Below are positions 9,313 to 17,740 of a stretch of 40,170 nucleotides of DNA, piece after piece. The stretch comes from Gammaproteobacteria bacterium (GTDB taxonomy: Bacteria > Pseudomonadota > Gammaproteobacteria > Poriferisulfidales > Poriferisulfidaceae), in NCBI GenBank assembly GCA_026713705.1, contig JAPONY010000035.1, forward strand, positions 1 to 40,170. The letters run 5' to 3'. A program made the position numbers and the translations under genes. Under the pieces are notes generated by a model. It made no database searches. It worked only from the letters and a program-made list of their open reading frames with translations, and had not been told where the DNA came from. The stretch's first letter is position 1. Each line of letters starts with the position of its first letter.

Positions 9313-9365
9313 AGGGTTTCCCTCTAGGTGAACAGGATTTGATAGACGATACTTAGGCAAGCGGG

Positions 9366-9371
9366 ATTATA
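9366..9371 (-). promoter_or_regulatory. -10 box for the small membrane peptide gene
   Basis: A perfect TATAAT on the minus strand lies downstream of lipA and about 54 bases before the GTG of the 33-codon gene. No -35 of note is seen at 17 bases. It implies the small gene is transcribed separately from lipA. Confidence 0.4.
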
Positions 9372-9423
9372 GCGAACCGAGAGGGCCGGGGCCGCCATTT
9401 CCTTCGTGGATGCCTGACAAAAA

Positions 9424-10380
9424 TCAGGCTGTGCCCGTGTGCCCCAAGATGCCTGCCGCTTGCTGGTCTGCATGGTAGGAAGAACGCACCAATGGTCCGC
9501 TGGCGACTTCCAGGAACCCGAGCCGCCTCGCTTCGTCGCCCAACTCCTCGAATTCTTCCGGGGGCACGTAGCGGCGGACCGGAAGATGATGCCGGGTCGG
9601 CTGCAGGTATTGTCCCAGCGTCAGCATCCGGCAGCCATGGTCCAGAAGGTCCTGTATGACGGCGCGGACCTGCTGCGGGGTTTCGCCCAGGCCCAGCATC
9701 AACCCGGACTTGGTCGGGACGTCCGGATGACCGCAGCCGAACTGACGCAAGAGTTCCAGAGAATGGTGGTAGTCGGCTCCGGGGCGGGCGGCGCGATACA
9801 GTTGCGGGACGGTTTCGAGGTTGTGGTTGAACACATCCGGGATTCCGCCTTCCAGCCCCTCCAGCGCCTTGCCGAGCCGACCGCGGAAGTCCGGGACTAA
9901 GACTTCTACGCGGATGCCGGGGCTGTGCTCGCGCACCGTGCGGACGCATTCCGCGAAATGGTGGGCCCCCCCGTCGTGCAGGTCGTCCCGGTCTACCGAG
10001 GTGATGACCACGTAGCGCAGGCCCAGCATCGCGACGGTTTTCGCCAGGCGTTTCGGTTCATCGGCATCCACTGGCAGCGGTCGCCCATGGGCCACGTCGC
10101 AGAAGGGGCAGCGGCGCGTGCAGAGGTCGCCGAGAATCATGAACGTGGCAGTGCCGCCGCCGAAGCACTCCGGCAGGTTCGGGCAGGACGCTTCTTCGCA
10201 TACCGTATGCAGAGACCTTGAGCGAAGGAGCTCGCGCATCTGCCGCACCTGAGGGGCGTGCCGGAGACGAATGCGCAGCCAGGGCGGCTTGCGCAGGGTC
10301 GGAGTATCGGCGGCCGGCTTGATCGGGATGCGCGAGATCTTTTGCTCTGCAGTCTGTTTGATGCCGGGAGGGAGGCTCAT
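9424..10380 (-). CDS. lipA: Lipoyl synthase
   Basis: This radical-SAM enzyme inserts two sulfurs into protein-bound octanoyl groups to form lipoyl cofactors of pyruvate and 2-oxoglutarate dehydrogenases and the glycine cleavage system. It is 318 residues long from the chosen start. The auxiliary cluster cysteines are C61, C66 and C72 ([12 protein letters not shown]). The radical-SAM cysteines are C87, C91 and C94 (CTRRCPFC). The C-terminal RSSYHAD supplies the conserved serine ligand. A longer frame reaches back to 10467, but the ATG at 10380 overlaps the lipB stop as ATGA and starts family-like sequence, so it is preferred. It is the last gene of the cluster. Confidence 0.95.
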   Translation of the reverse strand: MSLPPGIKQTAEQKISRIPIKPAADTPTLRKPPWLRIRLRHAPQVRQMRELLRSRSLHTVCEEASCPNLPECFGGGTATFMILGDLCTRRCPFCDVAHGRPLPVDADEPKRLAKTVAMLGLRYVVITSVDRDDLHDGGAHHFAECVRTVREHSPGIRVEVLVPDFRGRLGKALEGLEGGIPDVFNHNLETVPQLYRAARPGADYHHSLELLRQFGCGHPDVPTKSGLMLGLGETPQQVRAVIQDLLDHGCRMLTLGQYLQPTRHHLPVRRYVPPEEFEELGDEARRLGFLEVASGPLVRSSYHADQQAAGILGHTGTA

Positions 10381-11006
10381 GCGTGGACCTCGCTCGGATA
10401 CAGGGCCTGTAGCAGATGGGGCAGGAACTTGTGCGCGGTCTCGTCGACGCTCCACTCCACCCCGCACTCGCGCAGGCTGGTGGCTTCCAACTTCGGATTG
10501 CCGCAGATGTTGATTTGTCGGAACAGGCTCAAGTTCGGATGGACGTTCAACGCAAGGCCGTGGGAACTTCTGGCGCGGCTGACCCGCAGGCCGATGGATG
10601 CGATTTTTTTGCCTTCCACATAAACGCCAGGCATGCCGTCCGCTCTATGGGCGGGAGTTTGGGTTTCCGCCAACAGGGCCAGCACCGCGCTTTCCAGCCG
10701 TTCGACCAATGCGCGAACCCCGAGCTGCAGCCGCCGCAAATCCAGCAAGGTGTAGACGACTAGCTGGCCGGGCGTGTGACAGGTCACTTGGCCGCCACGG
10801 TTGCTGCGCACCACGGGCAACGGGCACGGGGAATGGATGTGGGACGGGTCGGCACCGACCCCGAGGGTCAGGACGCTTGGGTGTTGCAGTAGCCAGATCT
10901 CATCGGCGCTGGCCTCGTCTCTCGCCTCGGTTTGCTGGCGCATGGCCTCGGCGCAGGGCTCGTAGTCGTACAGGTTCCAGTGCCGGATGCGAGGTTCGGG
11001 GGTCAT
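10377..11006 (-). CDS. lipB: Octanoyl-[ACP]:protein octanoyltransferase
   Basis: LipB moves octanoate from acyl carrier protein to the lipoyl domains that LipA then thiolates. The protein is 209 residues and carries [16 protein letters not shown] (the substrate-binding H-x-PGQ region), [17 protein letters not shown] with the catalytic lysine, and [11 protein letters not shown] with the catalytic cysteine. The start at 11006 forms an ATGA overlap with the dat stop; an ATG 9 codons upstream is less likely. It overlaps lipA the same way, so dat, lipB and lipA are translationally coupled. The ybeD (DUF493) gene usually found just before lipB is absent here. Confidence 0.94.
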   Translation of the reverse strand: MTPEPRIRHWNLYDYEPCAEAMRQQTEARDEASADEIWLLQHPSVLTLGVGADPSHIHSPCPLPVVRSNRGGQVTCHTPGQLVVYTLLDLRRLQLGVRALVERLESAVLALLAETQTPAHRADGMPGVYVEGKKIASIGLRVSRARSSHGLALNVHPNLSLFRQINICGNPKLEATSLRECGVEWSVDETAHKFLPHLLQALYPSEVHA

Positions 11007-11839
11007 GGCGCGTTGCAGAATTCGCGATACCAACTGCGGACACGTTGTGTGGTCGGTCCGATAATTCGGTTGTTTACCGGAGTGTCATCCAACTCGACGA
11101 CTGGCATGACGCCGCGGGTGGAGCCGGTAACCCAAACCTCTTCGGCGTGCCGTAGCTCATTGACGCTCAATCGGCTTTCTTGGCACTCCATGCCGTTCTC
11201 GCGCATCAGCCTCAGCACCAGTTTCCGGGTTACGCCGGGCAGGATCTGGGGGCTAAGCTTCGGGGTCCGGACCAAGCCGTCGACCACGGCGAAAACATTG
11301 CTGGTGGCGCCTTCCATGACTTCATCCCCTCGGTGCAGGATCGCTTCTCCCGCCTGTTGATCCACTGCAGCCTGCGTCGCGAGGACGGTTTCCAGAAGCA
11401 TGATGGACTTGATGTGGCAGCGTCCCCAGCGCTCATCCTCGCGGGTGATGGCGTGGATCGACTCGGGTCTTTTCGGCAGGGGCTGCGCCATGGCGAACAC
11501 GGTGGGCGGGCCGTCCAGGAACTGTTTGCGGAAAGGGTCGCCTTCGGGAATGACGCCGCGGGTGATCTGGAAATAAACAAAGCATTCGTCCGGGCTTTGT
11601 TCGATCAGCCGGGCGCAAATCTCACGCCAGACGGGTTCTTCCGGGGCGCCCTCGAGATGGATGGCGGCCAGGCTGTTCTTCAGGCGCTCCAAGTGGTCGT
11701 CCAGGCAGCGCGGCCGCTTGTTATAAACCGGAATCAGTTCGTACACGCCGTCGGCGAACAGGAAACCGTGATCCATGATCGGGACCGTGAGTCCCTCGAG
11801 GGGACGGTATTCGCCGTTGTAATAAGCGGGAGTCGGCAT
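11003..11839 (-). CDS. dat: D-amino acid aminotransferase, PLP fold class IV
   Basis: This 278-residue fold-type IV aminotransferase probably interconverts D-alanine and D-glutamate through pyruvate and 2-oxoglutarate. The PLP lysine is in CHIKS (near residue 144). Also visible are GVYELIPVYNKRP near the N-terminus, EVMEGATSNVFAV and LPGVTRKLVL. The D-amino acid type is favoured over branched-chain aminotransferase (IlvE) or PabC by length, sequence and position among peptidoglycan genes. A GGAG Shine-Dalgarno site lies 6 bases before the ATG. It follows dacA after about 100 bases without a visible terminator, so it may be read from the upstream operon. Confidence 0.87.
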   Translation of the reverse strand: MPTPAYYNGEYRPLEGLTVPIMDHGFLFADGVYELIPVYNKRPRCLDDHLERLKNSLAAIHLEGAPEEPVWREICARLIEQSPDECFVYFQITRGVIPEGDPFRKQFLDGPPTVFAMAQPLPKRPESIHAITREDERWGRCHIKSIMLLETVLATQAAVDQQAGEAILHRGDEVMEGATSNVFAVVDGLVRTPKLSPQILPGVTRKLVLRLMRENGMECQESRLSVNELRHAEEVWVTGSTRGVMPVVELDDTPVNNRIIGPTTQRVRSWYREFCNAP

Positions 11840-11940
11840 GGTGGTCTCCGGTGCTAGCCTATTATGAGACCGATGGGCCGGATTTCACAAGAGAGGCCCG
11901 CCAACCCCGGAGAGGAACCGGTTTGTGGGCCGATGTGATG

Positions 11941-13074
11941 TCAGTTCGACAGACGCTGCAGGTGGTGCCAGAGACGGGTGAAGAAGCCGACCTGCGGCAC
12001 GTCGGCCAGCACGACGGCCGGGGCCTGAGCCAGAATCCGGTTTTCATGGCGTACGGTGATTCGCCCGACCGCCTGCCCCTTCGCGAGCGGAGCTTCCACT
12101 TCCGGTTCCAGGTGATAGGTGGTCTCCAGTTCTTTATACGCCGCGACCGGCAGGGTCATCACCAAGTCTTCGGCCAGCCCGACGGGCACCTGTTCTACCT
12201 CCGCGAACCACACCGGGATTTCCGCCAACGGGGTCATGCCGGCATGAATCTTCTGTGTGCGGAAAAAACGGAACCCCCAGTTCAGCAGCGCCCGGCTGTC
12301 GCGAATCCGGGCCCGGCCGTTCTTGGCGCCGAGGACGACCGAGACCAGCCGCATGTTGTCGAGTTCCGGGCGCATGGCACTTGCGGCCAGGCAGTACTGG
12401 GCCGCATCAGTGTAGCCAGTCTTGATGCCGTCCGCCGTGGGGTCCAGTTTCAGAAGGCGGTTGCGGTTCGGCTGCGCGATGCCGTTCCAGGTGTATTCCT
12501 GCTCCCGGAACATCGCGTAATGATCGGGAAATTCGTTGATCATGGCGGCAGACAGGATGGCGATGTCGCGGGCCGACATGTAATGGTCGGGTCCGCCCAG
12601 CCCAGAGGAGTCGATGAAGTGGCTTTTGCTCATCCCCAGGCGCTCGGCTTCCGCATTCATCATGCTGGCGAAGGATTCTTCGCTGCCGGCGATATGTTCC
12701 GCGAGCGCGATGCTGGCGTCGTTGCCGGACTGCACGATGATGCCGCGCAGCAGGTCGATGACCGGAACCTGGCTGTTGACCTCTACGAACATGCGAGAAC
12801 CGATCGCCTTGCGCGCCTTGCGGCTGATGGTCACCAGGTCCTGTTCCGCGATCAGGCCGTCTCCCAGAGAGCGGAAGGCCAGGTAGGTGGTCATGATCTT
12901 GGTCAGGCTGGCGGGTTCGACTGCCTCGTCGGCGTTCGCCTCCGCGAGGACTTCGCCGGTTTGCGTGTCCATCAGGATGTAGCTGGGGGCACTCAGATCC
13001 GGGGGCGGCGGGGTGGGCAGCTCAGCCCAGGCCGGACTGGCCAACAGCAGTGCCAGGAAGATCAGACGGCTCAT
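11941..13074 (-). CDS. dacA: D-alanyl-D-alanine carboxypeptidase (PBP5/6 type)
   Basis: This is a serine DD-carboxypeptidase that trims the terminal D-Ala from peptidoglycan pentapeptides on the periplasmic face of the inner membrane. It is 377 residues from the chosen start, with a signal peptide cleaved around AWA-E (residue 17). The catalytic motifs are S56-L-T-K59, S116-G-N118 and K218-T-G. The C-terminus carries an amphipathic helix (FFTRLWHHLQRL) like the membrane anchor of PBP5. The ATG at 13074 overlaps the rlpA stop (ATGA) and starts the signal peptide cleanly. An ATG 7 codons earlier would place charged residues ahead of it without a ribosome site. Confidence 0.94.
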   Translation of the reverse strand: MSRLIFLALLLASPAWAELPTPPPPDLSAPSYILMDTQTGEVLAEANADEAVEPASLTKIMTTYLAFRSLGDGLIAEQDLVTISRKARKAIGSRMFVEVNSQVPVIDLLRGIIVQSGNDASIALAEHIAGSEESFASMMNAEAERLGMSKSHFIDSSGLGGPDHYMSARDIAILSAAMINEFPDHYAMFREQEYTWNGIAQPNRNRLLKLDPTADGIKTGYTDAAQYCLAASAMRPELDNMRLVSVVLGAKNGRARIRDSRALLNWGFRFFRTQKIHAGMTPLAEIPVWFAEVEQVPVGLAEDLVMTLPVAAYKELETTYHLEPEVEAPLAKGQAVGRITVRHENRILAQAPAVVLADVPQVGFFTRLWHHLQRLSN

Positions 13075-13838
13075 TTCTTTCTTATTGGTTTCCAATGGGG
13101 GATATTTACAGGTGTATATTCGGTAATGCCTAGGGCTTCAAGTTCCGAGACGGCTTGGTCGAATTCGGGGCTGTCCTTGAACGGGCCTTGCAGTACCCGG
13201 TGCAGCGTCGTGTCCCGCTGCTGGGTTCGAACGGAGAGCCGGACCAGTCCTTGGCGGCGCAATTTTTGCACAAAATCTTCCGCATTGCTCCGGATCGCGA
13301 AAGCGCCGAGCTGCAGAAACCAGTGTTCCGCGGTTCGGGGTGCCGTTTCGGGGCCACGGATGGTGCGCACTTCGACCGGGGCCAGGCCTTCGCCGGTGGT
13401 CCCGAGAGCCAGGGCGGCCTGGTAGGACAAGTCGATGATGCGGCCTTTGACGAAGGGGCCGCGGTCGTTCACGCGAACGGTGATGGAACGCCCGGTATCG
13501 AGGTGGGTCACCTTGACCCAGGTGGACAGGGGCAGGGTCTTGTGTGCGGCGCTCATCTGGTGCATGTCGAAGACCTCGCCGCTGGACGTTTTCCTCCCGT
13601 GGAACTTCGGCCCGTACCAGGAGGCCAGGCCGCGCTCAACGTAGCCCTCAGCCGAGTCCATGACGTGATAGCGAACCCCCAGAGCGACATAGCTGGAGGG
13701 GCCGCCGCCGCGAGACCCGGAGGCCGAGTCGGAATCGTCGAAGGTCTCGGCAACATAGTCGTAGACGCTGCATCCGCTGCTGGCCAGGGCCAGGGTCAGG
13801 ATCAGCAGCCCGGCGACGCGCTCAGAGCCCGGGATCAT
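13071..13838 (-). CDS. rlpA: RlpA septal ring lytic transglycosylase, lipoprotein
   Basis: RlpA cleaves peptidoglycan strands that lack stem peptides, typically at the septum and poles. The 255-residue protein has a lipoprotein signal ending in LASSGC (Cys23). Next comes a double-psi beta-barrel domain (about 66-155, with ASWYGPKFHGRKTSSGE and RVNDRGPFVKGRIIDLS). A C-terminal SPOR domain (about 170-250) would bind denuded glycan. The stop overlaps the dacA start and the start lies within the mltB end (17 bases), so translation is coupled along the operon. Confidence 0.92.
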   Translation of the reverse strand: MIPGSERVAGLLILTLALASSGCSVYDYVAETFDDSDSASGSRGGGPSSYVALGVRYHVMDSAEGYVERGLASWYGPKFHGRKTSSGEVFDMHQMSAAHKTLPLSTWVKVTHLDTGRSITVRVNDRGPFVKGRIIDLSYQAALALGTTGEGLAPVEVRTIRGPETAPRTAEHWFLQLGAFAIRSNAEDFVQKLRRQGLVRLSVRTQQRDTTLHRVLQGPFKDSPEFDQAVSELEALGITEYTPVNIPHWKPIRKK

Positions 13839-14799
13839 TCTTCAGGGCCCGACTCAACTGATGGATCATCAGGGCGTAGAGGGCGCTGTGGTTGTAACGC
13901 GTAATCACGTAAAAGTTGTGGTAGCCGACCCAATATTCAGGTGAGGAGGCGTTCTCGAATCGGTGCACGGCCACCGGTTCGGCGGTCGGGTGCTGCAGCC
14001 TGATTCCGGATGCGGCCAGCCGTTCTGACGGGATGTCCGGGAGCAGTGCCTTGCTCAGCGGCAACTGCTCGGGATCCTTGGGCTGAATCAGCTCCGCGAC
14101 CGGCTCGCCCAGACGCCAGTGGTGCTTCTCGAAATAATTCGCGATACTGAAGATGATGTCGGCTGGGCTGTCCCATAAGTCGCGCCGACCATCCTGGTCG
14201 CCGTCGACGGCAAAATCCCGGTAACTGCTGGGTATGAACTGGGCCTGCCCAAGTGCGCCGGCCCATGAGCCGCGCAGCTTCTTGATGTCCAGTCCGGCTT
14301 CGCGTTCGAGCAGAAAAAGCTGTCCCAGCTGTTTGCGGAAGAATTCCCCACGTGGCGAGTAGTCGAACCCTAGGGTCACCAAGGTGTCGAGCACTGGATG
14401 CGCGCCGGTATTGCGCCCGAAATTCGATTCAGCTGCGACGATGGCGGTGATTACTTCGGTGGGCACCTGGTAGATGCGTTCCGCTTCTTCGAGCAGGCGG
14501 GCATGCTCCCTGAGATAGGTTCGGCCCCGGCGGATGCGGTCGTCGGTTAGGAAGATGTTCCGGTACCAGTGCCAGGGTTTCGATTCGGCAGGGCGGCTGG
14601 CGCTGGCAATGACCTTGGGTTGATGTTCACAATCGGAGATCAGCTTGCGAACGCGCTCTGCTGGCAGGTCATGCTCGTCCACTAGGCGCTCGGTCCAGGC
14701 GTGGACCTCGGGGCGTTCGCCGTACGGGATGAACGTCTCGCTTGCCATGGTGCAGGCGGGCAAAAGGCATAGCAGAAGCCAGCGATTTTGGAAGTTCAT
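13822..14799 (-). CDS. mltB: Membrane-bound lytic murein transglycosylase B
   Basis: MltB cleaves the MurNAc-GlcNAc bond of peptidoglycan with formation of 1,6-anhydroMurNAc. The 325-residue protein has a short hydrophobic N-terminus with LLPAC as a possible lipobox (Cys16). The catalytic glutamate is E124 in AIVAAESNFGRNTG. Other family segments include SWAGALGQAQFIPSSYRDFAVDGD and DIIFSIANYF. It starts immediately after the rodA stop codon (TAA-ATG), and its end overlaps rlpA by 17 bases. Whether it is truly lipidated is uncertain, because Pro at -2 is atypical for a lipobox. Confidence 0.93.
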   Translation of the reverse strand: MNFQNRWLLLCLLPACTMASETFIPYGERPEVHAWTERLVDEHDLPAERVRKLISDCEHQPKVIASASRPAESKPWHWYRNIFLTDDRIRRGRTYLREHARLLEEAERIYQVPTEVITAIVAAESNFGRNTGAHPVLDTLVTLGFDYSPRGEFFRKQLGQLFLLEREAGLDIKKLRGSWAGALGQAQFIPSSYRDFAVDGDQDGRRDLWDSPADIIFSIANYFEKHHWRLGEPVAELIQPKDPEQLPLSKALLPDIPSERLAASGIRLQHPTAEPVAVHRFENASSPEYWVGYHNFYVITRYNHSALYALMIHQLSRALKNDPGL

Positions 14800-15906
14800 T
14801 TACTTGAGACGTACGAGGGCATAGTGCCGGGCGGCCATCATCATACCGAAAGCGGCCAAAGTGCTGATCATGGCGCTTCCGCCATAGCTCATCAACGGCA
14901 GCGGCGAGCCGGTCACGGGAGCATAGCCGACAGTCATCGCGATGTTGATCAGGATGTGGATGAGCAAGGACAGGCCAAGACCTCCGATCAACAGTTGGCT
15001 GAAGCGGTCGGGTCCGGTTCGGCTCATGGCCACTATCCGCCACAGGATCGCCAGGTACAGGGCGACCAGAACGGCCACCCCGATCAGCCCGAACTCTTCG
15101 GCATAGACGGAAAAAATGAAGTCGGTCGAATGCTCCGGCAGAAAATCGAACTGTGCCTGGGTACTGTGCGTCCAGCCCTTCCCGGAGATGCCGCCGGAGC
15201 CGACGGCGATCTTGGACTGAATGACGTTGTAGCCGCTGCCGAGCGGGTCGGCTTCCGGATTGAAGAAGATGCGAATACGATCTTTCTGGTACTCGCGCAG
15301 GGCATACTGCCATACGAACGGCAGACTAATGCCGGTCAGTGCCCCCAAGCCCAGAACCCACCGCCTGGAGATTCCGGCTAGCAGGATTACCGACACTCCA
15401 ACGGCAGAGATCAAAAGCGCTGTACCTAGATCCGGTTGGATCGCGACCAGCCAGGTCGCTCCGGCCACGAGCGCCAACGCCAGCATTACGCGGACAGGCG
15501 ACAAGGGTGGCAGTGAGGGCCCGAGGACGTAAGCCACCACCAAGGGAATGGTGAGCTTGAGCAACTCGGACGGCTGCAGCACGACGGGGCCGAGTGTCAG
15601 CCAGCGCTGGGCGGTATCCCCGCTGCCGTAGAACACGACGGCCACCAGCAGCAGCAGGTTGAGCAGGAACAGGATCGGGGCCCACCGCTTCAGGTGGAGC
15701 GGGGTGATGTGCGCCATGGCCAGAAGCGCGAGCAGGCCGATGCCGATGCGGACAGCATGCTGCTGAGTGGCTTGCAGGCTCATGTTGTTGGCGCTGAACT
15801 GGATCGCCAGGCTGAGAACCAGAACCGCGAGGATCAACAACATCAAGGTGCGATCCAGCGGAGCGACCAGCCTGGTTGCGGCGGAGAGGTAAGGATTCTG
15901 CGCCAT
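14800..15906 (-). CDS. rodA: Rod shape-determining SEDS glycosyltransferase RodA
   Basis: RodA polymerises lipid II glycan strands in the cell-elongation machine together with PBP2. The 368-residue protein has about ten membrane helices and classic SEDS segments: SELLKLTIPLVVAYVLG, IQPDLGTALL, and near the C-terminus PVTGSPLPLMSYGGSAMI. It begins inside the mrdA stop (TAATG overlap) and ends directly before mltB. This keeps the synthase pair PBP2-RodA in fixed stoichiometry, as in other Gammaproteobacteria. Confidence 0.96.
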   Translation of the reverse strand: MAQNPYLSAATRLVAPLDRTLMLLILAVLVLSLAIQFSANNMSLQATQQHAVRIGIGLLALLAMAHITPLHLKRWAPILFLLNLLLLVAVVFYGSGDTAQRWLTLGPVVLQPSELLKLTIPLVVAYVLGPSLPPLSPVRVMLALALVAGATWLVAIQPDLGTALLISAVGVSVILLAGISRRWVLGLGALTGISLPFVWQYALREYQKDRIRIFFNPEADPLGSGYNVIQSKIAVGSGGISGKGWTHSTQAQFDFLPEHSTDFIFSVYAEEFGLIGVAVLVALYLAILWRIVAMSRTGPDRFSQLLIGGLGLSLLIHILINIAMTVGYAPVTGSPLPLMSYGGSAMISTLAAFGMMMAARHYALVRLK

Positions 15907-17738
15907 TAGAGCGACCTCAGGAGGTAGGCATCCAGGAGCCGGCGGGCAATGGGTGCCGCCTTCGTCGAGCCGTGTCCCCCGTGTTCGACGATGACCGCAA
16001 GGGCGATTTTCGGAGCCTCGGCAGGGGCGAAGGCAATAAACAGGGAATGATCGCGGATATTCTCGGGAAGGTCGTCGGAGTCGGGGCGCTTTTCACCGTA
16101 GTTGATTACCTGTGCGGTTCCGGTCTTGCCTGCGATGCGGTAGGCCGCATTCAGCCCGGAACGCCGAGCCGTGCCATTGGGGGCATGGACTACGTCCACC
16201 ATGGCGTTGGTGACCAGGTCCCACCAGGCCGGATTGGAAAGTGTCACGCGTCCGATTTCCTCCGGCGGACTTTTGATCACTTCTCCGTCTTGGTCGTAGG
16301 CGCGCAGCAGACGGGGCTTCATGCGGATGCCGCGGGTTGCCAAGGTCGCAGTCGCGGCGGCGAGTTGCAGTGGAGTGAGTAGTAGGTACCCTTGGCCAAT
16401 GCCCATGATCACGGTTTCGCCCGGGTACCAAGGCTGGCTGTATGTCTTTCGCTTCCAGGCCTCGTTGGGAAGAAGTCCGGGGAGCTCTCCGGGCAAGTCG
16501 AGTTGCTGGGCCTGACCTAAACCGAACCGTCCGAGAAAGGGCGCCAAGGCCTCGATTCCCATACGGTAGGCCAGCGAATAGAAGTAGACGTCACAGGACT
16601 GGGTGATTGAAGAACTGACCGTGACCCATCCGTGGCCCTCGTCTTTCCAATCGCGGAACGGGCGGCGGTAGTTCGGGATATTGAACTGTGGGGCGGCGTA
16701 GAACTGCTTGTCGGGGATGGCATGGCCCGATTCCAGCCCGGCCAGCGCGACGAACGGCTTGATCGTCGAGCCCGGCGCGTACTGCCCTTGAATGGCGCGA
16801 TTCAGCAGGGGGTTTTGGGGGTCTCGAATCAGGCTTTGGTAGTCGTCGGGGTTGATGCTGTGGCCAAACACTTCGGGGTCGAAACTCGGCGCGCTGACCA
16901 GTGCCAGAATGTCTCCAGTGAAAGGCTCTATGGCGACAATGGCGCCTTCCATCCCGGCCATGGCTTCGCTGGCCACCTTCTGCAAGCCGGCGTCCAGTGT
17001 GAGAATCAGGTTGCTGCCGGGAGTGGGTGATTTGCGATCATGTAGCATCAAGGAACGGCCCTGTGCATTGACTTCAGCCTGTTGCAGGCCCGGGGTTCCG
17101 AGCAAGAGAGATTCGTACTGGTGTTCGATGCCGGCTCGACCGATCCTCCGGGTGCCACGGTAGCGATAGAGGTCAATACGCTCGCGGTCCTTTTTGCTGA
17201 TGCTGGCCAGATGGCCGAGTACGTGGGCTGTCGACTTGCCGTAGGTGTAGCGGCGTGCGGCGTAGGCTTCCAGGTAGACACTGGGTAGTTGATGCAGTTT
17301 CACGGCGACTTGCGCGATGGTTTCTTCCGACAGGTCGATCTTGAGCGGTGTGGTTTCGAATTTTCGGCTTTGCCCGCGTTGTTGAAACTGCCTCACTTCC
17401 CGGTCATGGATGTCGGCCAATTCCCGCAGTTGCGAAATCGTGGTGTCCAGGTCGTCCACTTGGGAGGGAATCAGGCTCAGATTGTATTGGACACTGTTGT
17501 CCGCGAGCAAGACGCCATGGCGGTCGGAGATCAGGCCGCGGGAGGGGGCGACGGGAATCTGGCGCAGGTGGTTGTCCGTCGACAGCGAAGTGAAATGCTC
17601 GGTATGGATCGTCTGCATCCAGCCGATCCGCACCAGCAATAGAACCAGCAGCAGGCTCCCCAGGCCGATCAGCCGGCGCAGCCGCCGGTGTGTCTGGCGG
17701 ACGCTGCGGCTCAATTCGCTTTGGTCGGGGGATGCCAT
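15906..17738 (-). CDS. mrdA: Penicillin-binding protein 2, elongasome transpeptidase
   Basis: PBP2 cross-links peptidoglycan made by RodA during lateral wall growth. The 610-residue protein has a cytoplasmic basic N-terminus, one membrane helix (about 23-40), a dimerisation/pedestal domain, and the transpeptidase domain with S324-T-I-K327, the S-x-D/N motif as S381-C-D383 and K538-T-G-T. Length is close to E. coli PBP2 (633). The start lies 2 bases after the degQ/mucD stop, so the two are probably coupled. It is followed by the canonical rodA-mltB-rlpA-dacA order. Confidence 0.96.
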   Translation of the reverse strand: MASPDQSELSRSVRQTHRRLRRLIGLGSLLLVLLLVRIGWMQTIHTEHFTSLSTDNHLRQIPVAPSRGLISDRHGVLLADNSVQYNLSLIPSQVDDLDTTISQLRELADIHDREVRQFQQRGQSRKFETTPLKIDLSEETIAQVAVKLHQLPSVYLEAYAARRYTYGKSTAHVLGHLASISKKDRERIDLYRYRGTRRIGRAGIEHQYESLLLGTPGLQQAEVNAQGRSLMLHDRKSPTPGSNLILTLDAGLQKVASEAMAGMEGAIVAIEPFTGDILALVSAPSFDPEVFGHSINPDDYQSLIRDPQNPLLNRAIQGQYAPGSTIKPFVALAGLESGHAIPDKQFYAAPQFNIPNYRRPFRDWKDEGHGWVTVSSSITQSCDVYFYSLAYRMGIEALAPFLGRFGLGQAQQLDLPGELPGLLPNEAWKRKTYSQPWYPGETVIMGIGQGYLLLTPLQLAAATATLATRGIRMKPRLLRAYDQDGEVIKSPPEEIGRVTLSNPAWWDLVTNAMVDVVHAPNGTARRSGLNAAYRIAGKTGTAQVINYGEKRPDSDDLPENIRDHSLFIAFAPAEAPKIALAVIVEHGGHGSTKAAPIARRLLDAYLLRSL

Positions 17739-17740
17739 GG

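Noticed and set aside
11851-13425. Long plus-strand open frame (524 codons) opposite dacA and rlpA
   Set aside because: It mirrors high-GC coding sequence of two clear genes, has no recognisable domain, and no ribosome site was seen.
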